A stretch of DNA of 41,669 nt from Salinicoccus albus DSM 19776 (GCF_000385175.1 NZ_ARQJ01000014.1:1-41669), one strand, 5' to 3'. Shown: positions 16,023-25,045, numbered from the stretch's first letter. Numbers and translations: made by a program. The notes: a model not told the origin generated them from the sequence alone.

Positions 16023-16676
16023 TTATGCATTTTGATATTTTTTGTTTTTCCTTGAATCTGCAAATAGCATAATGGCGACCAGTATAACGATACATAAGAC
16101 ATTTTTTGCAAACAATGGAATTGCGGCCATGTTAACCAATATGCCAATAATCAGTGCCAGGAGGCCGTAAACAGGCGTTTTACTGGCAAACTGTGCAAGT
16201 ACTGCACCGAATATGGCCGGCAGCACATAGGGGAATACTTCCTGCACACTTTCGGGTATGACTGTAAGCAGCCACAAACCGGCCAGGATAACAGGAATCA
16301 GGATGATCTTATTCACCAATGAAGCGGCACTGATCCCCAATGCACCGACGACTTCCCCTTTATCCGTCCCTGGCGCGACACCGACAGCATCCTGACAGGA
16401 GGCGACTGCCGGCAGGCACATGTTCGAAATATTACCCGTAAAGAAGGCAACGTAAGTCCCTGAGACCCCGAGGACCGGAAAATACATGATTGGTTCCAAA
16501 AACCAGACGATACCGATCACTGCTCCATATGTCAGCAGGCTTGAAAGAATCATTTGGAAGCCTGGGTGGTATCCCATGGCGAATGAAATATATATTGGCA
16601 GGGCAAACGAAATGAGAATGCCCAAACCTAAGGATATACGCCCCCATCTGTGCGCGTTTGATCTGAATTGCTCCAT
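16023..16676 (-). CDS. multi-spanning membrane protein, putative second subunit of a transporter
   Basis: The 217-residue product has about six transmembrane helices, including GRISLGLGILISFALPIYISF, a helix pair around MYFPVLGVSGTYVAFFTGNISNMCLP, and a C-terminal helix before a lysine-rich tail. I recognise no catalytic motif. It is last of three same-strand genes: M20 amidohydrolase, a DUF5058-like membrane protein, then this one, with 17 bp to the gene before it. GGAGGAGG lies upstream of ATG 16676. The arrangement suggests that the two membrane proteins form a carrier or channel for the amidohydrolase's substrate or product. That is an inference from context. Confidence 0.8.
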   Translation of the reverse strand: MEQFRSNAHRWGRISLGLGILISFALPIYISFAMGYHPGFQMILSSLLTYGAVIGIVWFLEPIMYFPVLGVSGTYVAFFTGNISNMCLPAVASCQDAVGVAPGTDKGEVVGALGISAASLVNKIILIPVILAGLWLLTVIPESVQEVFPYVLPAIFGAVLAQFASKTPVYGLLALIIGILVNMAAIPLFAKNVLCIVILVAIMLFADSRKNKKYQNA

Positions 16677-16693
16677 TTAATCCCTCCTCCATC

Positions 16694-17398
16694 TTATATA
16701 AAGAAATAAACTGCAGTTAAACTGATTAGAATGGAAAAACCAAGCGACCACTCTTTCAGCCACATAATTTCTTTCTTATCAGAAATATAATTAATGATCA
16801 GGGAGGAGAGCATAGCAACGACACCTGTAAATATATAGGGTGAGCCTTTTAACATCTCCCCACCGATCAATGAACCAAAAACAGCAATCATGGCACCGCT
16901 AGCGATAACGCCTAAAAGGTATTCACCTTTCGAGGTTTCTGTTAACTTTGTTTGAATTTTACTCAAGGAAGCCGTTGCAAAAAAGCAAAAGATCATCCAC
17001 CCCGCTCCGCCGATACAAAGCGTCCAGACGATCAAATTAAACACTTCTGGAGAGAGCCCTTCCCCACTCAGGGAAACCCCAGCGGTTTCCGCTGATAATT
17101 GTGCACCCATGCTTTCAATAGGTGCAGAACCAATCACTCCGATCCTCATCATTGTGAGCGGGTTCCCAATAAGTGAGATCAGAGACACTGCAACGATAAT
17201 AATACCCACGGAGGGCCCGATTGCTGTAATAATTCCGGTTTTAATCGCACGATTGGTGTCCTTGCGGCTTAAACCAACCTCATTCGCCGCTTTTCTGGAC
17301 ATAGTCAGAAACTTCACTGCCTGCAGGAGCACCAGGATTATGATGACTGAAGCAAATAACCAGACCACTGGACTGTTTGCAAGTTCCATACCTGCCAT
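16694..17398 (-). CDS. DUF5058-like multi-spanning membrane protein
   Basis: This 234-residue integral membrane protein has about six helices. It begins MAGMELANSPVVWLFASVII, with a basic loop (SRKAANEVGLSRKDTNRAIKTG) and then GPSVGIIIVAVSLISLIGNP, features I associate with the uncharacterised DUF5058 family. It lies 32 bp after an M20 amidohydrolase gene and 17 bp before another membrane protein gene, so the three form an operon. AAGGGGG precedes ATG 17398. A transport role for amide-linked amino acid derivatives is plausible but not shown. The family name comes from memory, not a search. Confidence 0.78.
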   Translation of the reverse strand: MAGMELANSPVVWLFASVIIILVLLQAVKFLTMSRKAANEVGLSRKDTNRAIKTGIITAIGPSVGIIIVAVSLISLIGNPLTMMRIGVIGSAPIESMGAQLSAETAGVSLSGEGLSPEVFNLIVWTLCIGGAGWMIFCFFATASLSKIQTKLTETSKGEYLLGVIASGAMIAVFGSLIGGEMLKGSPYIFTGVVAMLSSLIINYISDKKEIMWLKEWSLGFSILISLTAVYFFI

Positions 17399-17430
17399 AC
17401 ACTTGTCCCCCTTCGATCATTTAAAATAGA

Positions 17431-18621
17431 TTATACTTCCAATCGATTCAAAGCGACCTCACCCAATGTTTTGGCACAGACGAGCAATGCATCTTCATGA
17501 ACTTCGAACTTAGGGTGGTGATTCGGATACGGGATTTCCACCCCCTCCGGTCGTGAACCGACGTGGATGAAAGTGCCGGGGGTTTTGGTCAAGTAATAGG
17601 CAAAATCCTCGGAACCGCTGGCTGGTCTGGGATGAATAATTTCTTTGATATAATCTCCTTTACTTTGGTCTAAAATCTGCTCGACTTGTCTGGTTTCTTT
17701 TGGATGATTGTAAGTGACCGGATAATCGTATACATAATCCAGCGTACACTGCACATCGAATGAGCGCTCAATACCCTCCGTAATTTTTTTCATCGCTTCG
17801 TAAGCGGGCACTTTATTCTCCGCTTCCAAATAACGTACGGTCCCCCGGAGTGTCACTTTATCCTGAATGACATTATATCCGCCCGGTGCATCAAATGCCG
17901 TCACTGACACAACAACAGAATCCATCGGATCCATATGGCGGGAGACAATTGTCTGGGCTTCAGCGACAAAATACGAACCGGCAACAAGTGCATCTCTGGT
18001 TGTATGCGGCATCGCACCATGGCCGCCGCTGCCCTGGATCGTCAGATCAAAATTTGAGCGCCCGGCCATGGAATTGCCTTCAATCAGTCCAATGGTGCCA
18101 ACATCCATCATCGGGAATACATGGATACCGTAAACCTCATCCAGATCATCCAGGATACCGGACTCAACAATACTTTTTGCCCCGCCCGGCGGTACCTCTT
18201 CAGCATGCTGATGGATCAATTTGATCCGCCCGTTCCACTCCTCTTTCAATTCAATCAGTGATTCACCCAGTGAAAGTAAATAAGCGGTGTGTGCATCATG
18301 GCCGCACGCATGCATCACCCCGTCATTTTGGGATTTGAATGGTACATCCGCTGCCTCCTGAATCGGCAGGGCATCGAAATCCGCCCGCAAACCGATGGTC
18401 TGCCCGGGTCCTTTTCCCTCAATTTCAACAATGATACCGTGCCCATTTCCGACGTTTGTCGTCATTTTCACCTCTTTGCCCTGATAAAAATCTTCGATAT
18501 ACCTGGCCGTCTTCTCCTCTTCAAAGGACAATTCAGGGTTCTGGTGCAGATGTCTGCGCATTTCAACCATCTGTTCTTCTTTTGATTCAAGTTTTTCAAA
18601 CAATTTTTCTTTCAAACCCAT
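17431..18621 (-). CDS. M20 family amidohydrolase, first gene of a transporter-linked operon
   Basis: This 396-residue M20D hydrolase has HQNPELSFEEE, RADFDALPI, HACGHDAHTAY, HQHAEEVPPGGA with the catalytic glutamate, GSGGHGAMPH in the lid domain and GSEDFAYY near the end. It is related to the protein at 2632-3801 but clearly distinct (TKTPGTFIHVGSRPEG replaces the corresponding segment). Two small multi-spanning membrane genes follow closely on the same strand. Together they suggest import followed by cleavage of an N-acylated amino acid or amide, or cleavage coupled to exchange. AAGGAG lies eight bases before ATG 18621. Confidence 0.9.
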   Translation of the reverse strand: MGLKEKLFEKLESKEEQMVEMRRHLHQNPELSFEEEKTARYIEDFYQGKEVKMTTNVGNGHGIIVEIEGKGPGQTIGLRADFDALPIQEAADVPFKSQNDGVMHACGHDAHTAYLLSLGESLIELKEEWNGRIKLIHQHAEEVPPGGAKSIVESGILDDLDEVYGIHVFPMMDVGTIGLIEGNSMAGRSNFDLTIQGSGGHGAMPHTTRDALVAGSYFVAEAQTIVSRHMDPMDSVVVSVTAFDAPGGYNVIQDKVTLRGTVRYLEAENKVPAYEAMKKITEGIERSFDVQCTLDYVYDYPVTYNHPKETRQVEQILDQSKGDYIKEIIHPRPASGSEDFAYYLTKTPGTFIHVGSRPEGVEIPYPNHHPKFEVHEDALLVCAKTLGEVALNRLEV

Positions 18622-18641
18622 TCAGGTCACTCCTTCTATAA

Positions 18642-18844
18642 AATATATAAAAACTTTAGCATATCGGTATACTTCCTACAAATATATCACTAAATATTAT
18701 AAATTTTCTTTTATTTGAATGTTTTACACGGCTTCATCGATGGGCCCCCATCATTTTAATGTAAGAAGTTTATCATCTTACTGAGGGTCAAGCCAGGCTT
18801 TGGATGTGCTGATGAAGACCGCTCAAAACGGCCAGGGGGGCGGC
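18642..18844. other. intergenic region between the amidohydrolase operon and ectABC
   Basis: No gene is seen. There is a short dyad GATGGG-CC-CCCATC near 18738-18751 and another, GTAAGA-N9-TCTTAC, near 18761-18781. Both are weak and unassigned. Promoters for both divergent operons must lie here or just beyond. Confidence 0.5.
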
Positions 18845-18873
18845 TTGACAAAACCAATCCTTCGATTTAGTCT
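18845..18873 (+). promoter_or_regulatory. candidate promoter of ectABC
   Basis: TTGACA at 18845-18850 and TAGTCT at 18868-18873 are separated by 17 bp, about 30 bp before the ectA ribosome binding site. The -10 is weak, as is common for osmotically induced promoters. Confidence 0.5.
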
Positions 18874-18915
18874 TTAATATGAACGATCTACAAAGATAAT
18901 TTCGGAGGTGAGAGA

Positions 18916-19449
18916 ATCAGTAAAAGCGGAATTCGTGAATTGGCAAGTGATACGGCCATAAAAAGCGATTTTCATTTTCGTAAGCCAAGTAAAGACGATG
19001 GAGCTGCTGTCTGGGCATTAATCGAACAGACAGGTGTGCTTGACCTTAACTCCTCTTACAGCTATCTCATGTGGTGTGAGATATTTTCGGAAACTTCAAT
19101 TGTAACGGAGAGAGATGGGGAGACAGTCGGCTTTATTTCTGGATTTATCCATCCGGATAAACCGAATACATTGTTCATTTGGCAAGTAGCTGTTAATGAA
19201 TCCGAACGTGGCAACGGGCTAGGTACGAAGATGCTGTTTCAACTGCTTAATCGCGATCGCTGCGAAGCGATTGAATATGTAGAAGCAACCGTATCCCCAT
19301 CAAATAAACCGTCACAGAACCTCTTTCAAGGTCTTGCTAAAAAGCTTGATACCGATTGTGACGTAGGCGATTATTTCTCGTCAGATGAATTTCCCGGAGA
19401 AGGCCATGAAGACGAACTATTGTTTAAAATCGGACCTGTTCAAGATTAA
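18916..19449 (+). CDS. ectA: L-2,4-diaminobutyrate acetyltransferase EctA
   Basis: This GNAT-fold enzyme acetylates L-2,4-diaminobutyrate from acetyl-CoA, the second step of ectoine synthesis. Diagnostic stretches are FRKPSKDDGAAVWALIEQTG, DLNSSYSYLMW, FIWQVAVNESERGNGLGTKM (acetyl-CoA loop) and EATVSPSNKPS. It is followed by ectB and ectC. The start is unusual: the only good ribosome binding site (GGAGG, 18904-18908) is seven bases from an in-frame ATC at 18916, with no ATG, GTG or TTG at that spacing. The first standard start codon is TTG 18940, over 30 bases from the site. Initiation may be at ATC (178 residues) or at TTG (170 residues). Function is certain; the start is not. Confidence 0.95.
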   Translation: MSKSGIRELASDTAIKSDFHFRKPSKDDGAAVWALIEQTGVLDLNSSYSYLMWCEIFSETSIVTERDGETVGFISGFIHPDKPNTLFIWQVAVNESERGNGLGTKMLFQLLNRDRCEAIEYVEATVSPSNKPSQNLFQGLAKKLDTDCDVGDYFSSDEFPGEGHEDELLFKIGPVQD

Positions 19450-19474
19450 AAAATATTGATAAAAGGATGATTTC

Positions 19475-20749
19475 ATGACAATGACAGAAGAAAGCGAAAA
19501 GAAAATGAAAACGTTTGAAGAAATAGAATCAGCCGTAAGAAGTTACAGCAGAGGATGGCCGACGGTTTTCGAAAAAGCTAAAGGATATAAGCTGTGGGAT
19601 ACAGATGGAAAAGAGTATATTGACTTTTTTGCAGGCGCAGGCGCACTGAATTATGGTCATAACGATGACACTATGCAGGAAAAATTAATTGAATACATCA
19701 AAAATGATGGTGTTACGCACAGTCTCGATATGGCAACAACTGCAAGAAAGGAATTTCTCGAACGCTTCAAAGAAGTGATTCTTAAACCCAGAGAGCTGGA
19801 TTATAAGATTATGTTCCCAGGTCCCACGGGTACAAATACCGTAGAGAGTGCCTTGAAAATAGCCAGGAAAGTAACCGGCAGAGATTCGGTGATTAGTTTT
19901 ACAAATGCTTTTCATGGCATGACAATCGGGTCGCTCTCTGTGACAGCTAATTCATTTAAACGTCATGGTGCAGGCATTCCGCTTCATCATGCGGTATCTA
20001 TGCCATTCGATGATTATGTAGAAGATCAGGATTCTCTTGCTTATTTGGAAAAATTTCTGGAGGATAGCGGAAGCGGCGTCGCTTTGCCGGCAGCCATCAT
20101 TCTGGAAACGGTCCAGGGAGAAGGCGGCATGAATGCTGCCCGGTTAGAATGGATTAAAAAAGTAGAAAATATTTGCAGGCGCTGGGACATTTTATTAATT
20201 ATTGATGATGTTCAAGCAGGTAACGGCCGAACAGGTACATTCTTCAGTTTTGAGCCTGCCGGAATTAATCCGGATATTGTTTGTCTTTCCAAATCAATTG
20301 GCGGAATTGGATTGCCAATGGCGATTACGTTAATTAAACCGGAATATGATGTATGGGAGCCGGGCGAGCATAACGCAACATTCCGCGGTAATAATCTGGC
20401 GTTTCTTGCTGCGACAGAGGCGTTAACCAATTGGGAAAACGATGAATTAAGCAAATCCGTTCAAGAGAAAGCTGAAATATTGACAGATAAGATACAACTT
20501 TGGGTAAAAAATTATCCAGAACTGAAAGCTGAAGCCCGTGGCAGAGGATTAATGCAAGGTATAGCCATTCATGTAGACGGGATGGCAGATGACATTTGCG
20601 GAGAAGCATTTAAGCGCGGTCTGATTGTGGAAACTTCTGGGCCAGACGATGAAGTTGTCAAATTCCTGCCGCCGCTGATCATTGAGAAGGAAGGGCTGGA
20701 AAAAGGCCTGGAAATTCTTGAGGATAGTATCAAACATGTGCTTGATTAG
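19475..20749 (+). CDS. ectB: diaminobutyrate--2-oxoglutarate transaminase EctB
   Basis: This 424-residue class III PLP aminotransferase converts aspartate semialdehyde to L-2,4-diaminobutyrate with glutamate as donor, the first step of the ectoine pathway. Visible are [65 protein letters not shown] and the PLP lysine in CLSKSIGG. The length is typical. ATG 19475 is preceded by AAAGGATGA, and the gene starts 25 bp after ectA. A second ATG two codons later is possible but less well placed. Confidence 0.97.
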   Translation: MTMTEESEKKMKTFEEIESAVRSYSRGWPTVFEKAKGYKLWDTDGKEYIDFFAGAGALNYGHNDDTMQEKLIEYIKNDGVTHSLDMATTARKEFLERFKEVILKPRELDYKIMFPGPTGTNTVESALKIARKVTGRDSVISFTNAFHGMTIGSLSVTANSFKRHGAGIPLHHAVSMPFDDYVEDQDSLAYLEKFLEDSGSGVALPAAIILETVQGEGGMNAARLEWIKKVENICRRWDILLIIDDVQAGNGRTGTFFSFEPAGINPDIVCLSKSIGGIGLPMAITLIKPEYDVWEPGEHNATFRGNNLAFLAATEALTNWENDELSKSVQEKAEILTDKIQLWVKNYPELKAEARGRGLMQGIAIHVDGMADDICGEAFKRGLIVETSGPDDEVVKFLPPLIIEKEGLEKGLEILEDSIKHVLD

Positions 20750-20802
20750 ACTATAATCCACGAATTAAATAGACACTCTATAATGACAAAGGAGACATAG
20801 AT

Positions 20803-21189
20803 ATGATCGTAAAATCACTTGAAGATATTGCTGGAACTGCAGATGAAACCTCCGGTGAAAACTGGACGAGCCGCCGCTTTCTACTGAAAAATAATGGGGT
20901 CGGCTTCAGCATGAACGACACCCTCATTAAAGCAGGCACAGATAACTTTTTCTGGTACAAAAACCACATTGAAGCGGTTTACTGCATTGAAGGGGAAGGC
21001 GAAATTGAAAAAGTTGAAACCGGAGATGTTTATCAAATCAAACCAGGAACGATGTATATACTCGATGAAAACGATAAGCATCGACTGCGGGCCAGAACGC
21101 AGATGCGCATGGTTTGTGTCTTTAACCCACCCCTTGTGGGAAGTGAAACACACACTGAAGAAGGGTATTACCCATTGCTGACGGAATAA
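20803..21189 (+). CDS. ectC: L-ectoine synthase EctC
   Basis: This 128-residue cupin enzyme closes N-gamma-acetyl-diaminobutyrate into ectoine, a compatible solute. The iron ligands known from EctC structures are all present: Glu57 (HIEAVYCIEGEGE), Tyr85 (GTMYILDE) and His93 (NDKHRLRA). AAAGGAG lies eight bases before ATG 20803, 53 bp after ectB. A strong terminator closes the operon. No ectD hydroxylase is present, so the operon should yield ectoine rather than hydroxyectoine. Confidence 0.97.
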   Translation: MIVKSLEDIAGTADETSGENWTSRRFLLKNNGVGFSMNDTLIKAGTDNFFWYKNHIEAVYCIEGEGEIEKVETGDVYQIKPGTMYILDENDKHRLRARTQMRMVCVFNPPLVGSETHTEEGYYPLLTE

Positions 21190-21198
21190 GGATAGGGA

Positions 21199-21230
21199 AA
21201 GGAACCAGTTTAGAACTGGTTCCTTCTTTA
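21199..21230 (+). terminator. terminator of ectABC
   Basis: AAGGAACCAGTT, loop TAG and AACTGGTTCCTT form a perfect 12-bp stem, followed by CTTTATTTTT. Confidence 0.95.
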
Positions 21231-21262
21231 TTTTTAGCGCTCCCGCTCCAAATTCATTTCTA

Positions 21263-21760
21263 TCATAACCGGTCAATAATTGCTTCAGTAAATCCTTCAG
21301 CAACATCAAAACCTCCCGGCCTGCGGACGAGATGGGCCGCCATTGCATCCACATGATAGTCGTCGACTTCAACCTCCGGATATGATTCTGCAACTTCTTT
21401 GCAAATGTCCAGGAATAAACCGCTCGCAAGTTTGATGACATTCGCTTTATGTACAATCGTCACTTTTTTCCTGCGACGGTCTGCCGCTTTGAAGGCAGCA
21501 TGTGCGATTCGCCCAATGCCTTTTCTAGTAAATATACCGGTTGTCAATGCGACATCGTCAGTGATTTTGAATTCACCCGCACCATCATACATATTCCTAT
21601 CCGGATAAAACCCCTCGGTATTTTCTCTGTATATTACCAGATCTGCCCGGCCCACCACACTATCAATGCCTCCCATCGTTTTGGCGGGCCGGATATTCGC
21701 GTATAAATCAAAATAATTTCTCAACTCTCCACTGGGATTTCTTTTACTGGCATGAATTAT
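21263..21760 (-). pseudogene. remnant of an isocitrate/isopropylmalate/tartrate dehydrogenase-family gene
   Basis: The longest frame (21263-21724) encodes only the middle of a beta-decarboxylating dehydrogenase: FDLYANIRPAK, ADLVIYRENTEGFY, HKANVIKLASGLF and VDAMAAHLVRRPGGFDV. Recognisable frame continues upstream to about 21760 (PSGELRNY) without a start codon or ribosome binding site, so the first 70 to 90 residues are gone. After GGFDV the sequence jumps to AEGFTEAIIDRL and a stop, which resembles the extreme C-terminus of the same family. About 150 to 200 residues including the catalytic aspartates and NAD-binding region are therefore missing. It is a doubly deleted relic. Confidence 0.8.
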
Positions 21761-21918
21761 TTTTATGAGGGAGTACTTAAAACTTCTATTTTAAGATGTT
21801 TTATACTATTTGAAGCTAAAAGCGCTGTAATATCAGCGATTATTAATGATTAGTAAATACATATTCATTAAGGATTGGGTTAATTTCCAGTATACTTATA
21901 GTCAGGAGGGGTGAAGAA

Positions 21919-22728
21919 ATGTCTTATTTTAAAAATTTGGAATCTGCAGATGGCACGATGCTGAACGCAAAGATTAATGAAGTTGAAGCAGGCCTGGGCA
22001 CTGTAATCATCGTCCATGGCCTGGCTGAACATCTTGACCGCTACGACCATGTGGCACACAGTTTTATGTTACATGATTTCAACGTTGTCCGTTTTGATCA
22101 CAGAGGTCACGGCCGCTCTGGAGGCAGGGACGTGTATTACAATGCAATGGATGATATCGCGGAAGACGTCAAAGCAGCCGTTGGTTTTGTCAAAAAAACA
22201 TTTACAGGTAAAGTATTTTTAGTCGGACACAGTATGGGAGGTTATGCCGTCACACTTTATGGCTCAAAGTATCCTGGAACCGTTGATGCTTATATCACCA
22301 GCGGGGCTTTGACACGTTATAACACGAAACTTTTTGCCGGGGTGGATCAAAGTCTGAACGACGAAGATTATTTCACCAATTCCATCGGTGAGGGTCTGTG
22401 CAGTATCGAAAGCGTTGTGGAAGAATATCAGAAGGACGCACTGATCAAACAGCAAATTTCAGTCGGTTTGACACGAAGAGTATTAGAAGGTGTGGAATAC
22501 CTAAAAGAAAAACCGAAGAATTTTGTTGATCCTGTATTGATTCTGCATGGGGCAGATGACGGTCTGGTTTCACCGGATGATTCATTGGAATTCTATCAGG
22601 AAATATCTTCAGAGCTTAAATCACTGTTCATATATGCAGGGCTGCAGCACGAAATATTTAATGAAATGCATGCCTATGAAAATATCAGCAACGAAATGAT
22701 CAGCTGGCTCAAAAGTTTTATAGACTGA
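21919..22728 (+). CDS. alpha/beta hydrolase, monoacylglycerol lipase-like
   Basis: This 269-residue serine hydrolase resembles monoacylglycerol lipases and lysophospholipases. It has HGLAEHLDRYDHVA near residue 34, FDHRGHGRS, the nucleophile elbow GHSMGG, the aspartate in LHGADDGLV and the histidine in LQHEIFNE. There is no signal peptide. AGGAGGGG precedes ATG 21919. It is separated from the SDR gene downstream by 79 bp on the same strand and may share its transcript. Confidence 0.9.
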   Translation: MSYFKNLESADGTMLNAKINEVEAGLGTVIIVHGLAEHLDRYDHVAHSFMLHDFNVVRFDHRGHGRSGGRDVYYNAMDDIAEDVKAAVGFVKKTFTGKVFLVGHSMGGYAVTLYGSKYPGTVDAYITSGALTRYNTKLFAGVDQSLNDEDYFTNSIGEGLCSIESVVEEYQKDALIKQQISVGLTRRVLEGVEYLKEKPKNFVDPVLILHGADDGLVSPDDSLEFYQEISSELKSLFIYAGLQHEIFNEMHAYENISNEMISWLKSFID

Positions 22729-22807
22729 GAAAAGTCAGTTCCACCTCGTACTGACGGGGAAATCACATATTAATGGCAAACGAATAACACATAAAGGATG
22801 ATGAAGC

Positions 22808-23557
22808 ATGAGATTGGAAAGCAAAGTCGGCATCATTACTGGCAGTGCTTCTGGCATCGGCCGCGGGATTGCCCTGGCGATGGCAAAAGAAGGGGCACAT
22901 ATTGCCATTGTCGATATTAATGAAGAAAAAGGACAGGAGACGCTGAAAGAGATTAACCACTATACTGAGGGCACCTTATTCATTAAAGACATTTCATATG
23001 AAGAAAATATTAAAGCGGTCGTCGAGGCAGTAACCGATAAATTTGGCAGGCTGGATATCCTGGTCAATAATGCCCACGCTTCAAAGCAGGCACTGTTTAC
23101 AGAAACGACACTGGAGATGTTCGATCTTTCATTCGGTACAGGTTTCTATCCGACATTCAATTTTATGAAAGCTGCATATCCGGAACTTAAGAAAACACAA
23201 GGAAAAGTGATCAACTTTGCCTCGGGCGCAGGGATTAATGGCCAGCCAACACAGGCTTCATATGCTGCAGCCAAGGAAGCAATCCGCGGAATTACAAGGG
23301 TCGCTGCCAATGAGTGGGGGCCGGATGATATTAACGTCAATATCATTTCCCCCATTGCTTCGACAGAGGGTGTTGAAACATGGAGCAAACATTCACCTGA
23401 ACTTTATGAGCAGATGATCAACAGCATCCCCCTTCGCCGCTTAGGCGACACTGAATCTGATATCGGCCGGACAGCCGTGTTTCTGGCCAGTGAAGATTCC
23501 GATTACATCACAGGTCAGACATTCATGGTCGACGGCGGAACGACTAAAATTTACTAG
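22808..23557 (+). CDS. short-chain dehydrogenase/reductase
   Basis: This 249-residue classical SDR has the cofactor motif TGSASGIGRG (TGxxxGxG), Asp after the second strand (VDIN, favouring NAD), LVNNAHA, the catalytic serine in NFASGAG, YAAAK with Tyr and Lys, and a C-terminal GQTFMVDGG. The HAS after LVNN replaces the usual AG, a minor deviation. AAAGGATGA lies before ATG 22808. Substrate unknown. Confidence 0.9.
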   Translation: MRLESKVGIITGSASGIGRGIALAMAKEGAHIAIVDINEEKGQETLKEINHYTEGTLFIKDISYEENIKAVVEAVTDKFGRLDILVNNAHASKQALFTETTLEMFDLSFGTGFYPTFNFMKAAYPELKKTQGKVINFASGAGINGQPTQASYAAAKEAIRGITRVAANEWGPDDINVNIISPIASTEGVETWSKHSPELYEQMINSIPLRRLGDTESDIGRTAVFLASEDSDYITGQTFMVDGGTTKIY

Positions 23558-23645
23558 AAGAAATTCTATTTCCCGATCCATTCCCAGAAGGGTACACTAA
23601 GCACTGAGAAGCCGGAGCAAGTACAGCATTAATGAAGAAAACGTT

Positions 23646-23687
23646 AAAGCGACCTTCCAAGAATTAATATTGGAAGGTCGCTTTTAA
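23646..23687 (+). terminator. terminator downstream of the SDR gene
   Basis: AAAGCGACCTTCCAA (23646-23660) pairs perfectly with TTGGAAGGTCGCTTT (23670-23684). It lies about 90 bp after the stop. The rest of 23558-23929 holds a weak dyad near 23725-23755 and no gene that I can support. Confidence 0.9.
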
Positions 23688-23929
23688 ACTATCGTTTAGA
23701 TTTGAGTGAGTATTACTCTCGGCAAACCGGTGCAGGCAATTTTGGCACCGTTTTACGCTTTTACACCAATCTATAGATACTAACTGTTATACTTTTCCTC
23801 ATCTAAGTTACCATTGCATTAAATACTATAACTAATATCTGATGCGTATTAAATGTCAACGAAAATTTCATTCGTTTAATTGGAATGTTTACGTGGAATA
23901 AGGAAACATATAATTTTGGAGATGAGTTT

Positions 23930-24349
23930 ATGAATAATAAAGAGATCTACAATCGATGGATAAATGCGTGGAATAAAGATTTATCCTATCTTGATGATAT
24001 TGTCGATGACCATTGTGTGGTCCACCAGGCAAGAACGGATGGAAGGGATTCTAAAATCACCAGAGGGCCGGAAGCTTTGAAGGAAATTATAAGTTCAGGG
24101 AAATATTATTTCAATGATTCGAAAATGACTTTGGAAATCGGTCCTATTTCAGAGGGAAATTATATCTCCGCCCGCTGGACGTTCACCGGCGAGTATAATG
24201 GCACTATGAACGATGCCACGGCTGAAGAAGGAGATCAAGTTTCTTTCTCAGGTACGGATATTTTCCATATAGAAAATGAAAAGATCAGAGACTATTGGGT
24301 TTCCTCTGATGTTGTTGATTTTATGAAACAGATGGGACTGTCCAATTAG
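23930..24349 (+). CDS. SnoaL-like / ester cyclase-family protein
   Basis: This 139-residue protein has an NTF2-like cone fold of the SnoaL type: an N-terminal helix (YNRWINAWNKDLSYLDDIVDD), then strands ending in ARWTFTGEYNGT, FSGTDIFHIENEKI and RDYWVSSDVVDFMKQMG. The family includes polyketide cyclases, isomerases and many proteins of unknown role. GGAG lies eight bases before ATG 23930; the earlier frame opening at 23885 has no site. It stands alone between terminators. Confidence 0.82.
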   Translation: MNNKEIYNRWINAWNKDLSYLDDIVDDHCVVHQARTDGRDSKITRGPEALKEIISSGKYYFNDSKMTLEIGPISEGNYISARWTFTGEYNGTMNDATAEEGDQVSFSGTDIFHIENEKIRDYWVSSDVVDFMKQMGLSN

Positions 24350-24399
24350 CAAATGGATGAAAATTTGTATCCTGAATGGTTCTCATAAGCATATAAACA

Positions 24400-24437
24400 A
24401 AAATGACTATCAAAATTCAATTTGATAGTCATTTTTC
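24400..24437 (+). terminator. terminator after the SnoaL-like gene
   Basis: AAAATGACTATCAAA (24400-24414) and TTTGATAGTCATTTT (24421-24435) form a perfect 15-bp stem with a 6-nt loop. Confidence 0.92.
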
Positions 24438-24519
24438 TTACAAATTGTACGCATTGCAGCGCAGCCTGAGTATTTATACATCGATTATCAGTTGAGTTAT
24501 AAACGTATAACCAAAATAG

Positions 24520-24564
24520 ACACTTCCGCCTATGAGTTTGACCAGCTCAAATAAGCGAAAGTGT
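24520..24564 (-). terminator. imperfect hairpin downstream of the UspA gene, likely minus-strand terminator
   Basis: The two arms (ACACTTTCGCTTA... and its partner) pair fully only as minus-strand RNA, where the C/T differences become G-U pairs, with a 4-nt bulge. A TATTTT follows on that strand. The asymmetry argues for a minus-strand RNA function. Confidence 0.55.
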
Positions 24565-24619
24565 GATCTGTGGAATATTATGTCTCCACCTCTTTATAAA
24601 TCATAATTACCTGCTCGAG

Positions 24620-25045
24620 CTACTTGACGATCAACACAGGTATGTTGACGCGTTTCGCCACTTTATGTGTGACATGCCCCAAGACGTGTTTTATGTCACG
24701 TTCAGAACGCTGGTTACTCATGAGCACGATTTCATAATCACCTGCATTAACTTCATTGATGATTTCCCTGGTGGCTCTCCCAGTCTTAAACTTCGTTTCA
24801 TATTTCAGTCCCAGAGCATCCAGCTCCTCGAGAAAAGGTACCAGATCCATTTCCTTGTCAGCCGTCAGATCTTCAAAATGTTTACCTTGATACTTGACGT
24901 AGCTTTCAAGCTCTCTTTCAGAAAGCACATTGAATACAGTGATTGTTGCACCTTCCTCACTGTTTTTCGTCAGCTTCTCCAATTGCCCTGGAACGTTTTT
25001 GAATGAGTTTCCAAAATCATAAGGCACTAAAATGTTCTTATACAT
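24620..25045 (-). CDS. universal stress protein (UspA family)
   Basis: This 141-residue protein has the Usp fold: opening MYKNILVPYDFGNSFKN, a long central helix region, GRATREIINEVNAGDYEIVLMSNQ, and the C-terminal ending VAKRVNIPVLIVK. The nucleotide-binding G-x2-G-x9-G(S/T) loop is only partly kept (GHVTHKVAKRV), so ATP binding is uncertain. Family members are induced by starvation and stress. A GTGG stretch precedes ATG 25045. It is monocistronic. Confidence 0.88.
   Translation of the reverse strand: MYKNILVPYDFGNSFKNVPGQLEKLTKNSEEGATITVFNVLSERELESYVKYQGKHFEDLTADKEMDLVPFLEELDALGLKYETKFKTGRATREIINEVNAGDYEIVLMSNQRSERDIKHVLGHVTHKVAKRVNIPVLIVK

Noticed and set aside
18735-18785. Terminator or operator dyads between the amidohydrolase and ect operons
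   Set aside because: The stems are short (six pairs) and lie between divergent genes where no terminator is needed; no regulator site could be assigned.
23736-23760. Possible sigma-54 promoter TTGGCACCGTTTTACGCTTT
   Set aside because: The spacing between GG and GC is 11 rather than 10, it lies about 170 bp from the next gene, and it does not share the TTTCTTA block of the two promoters in the hydroxyproline region.
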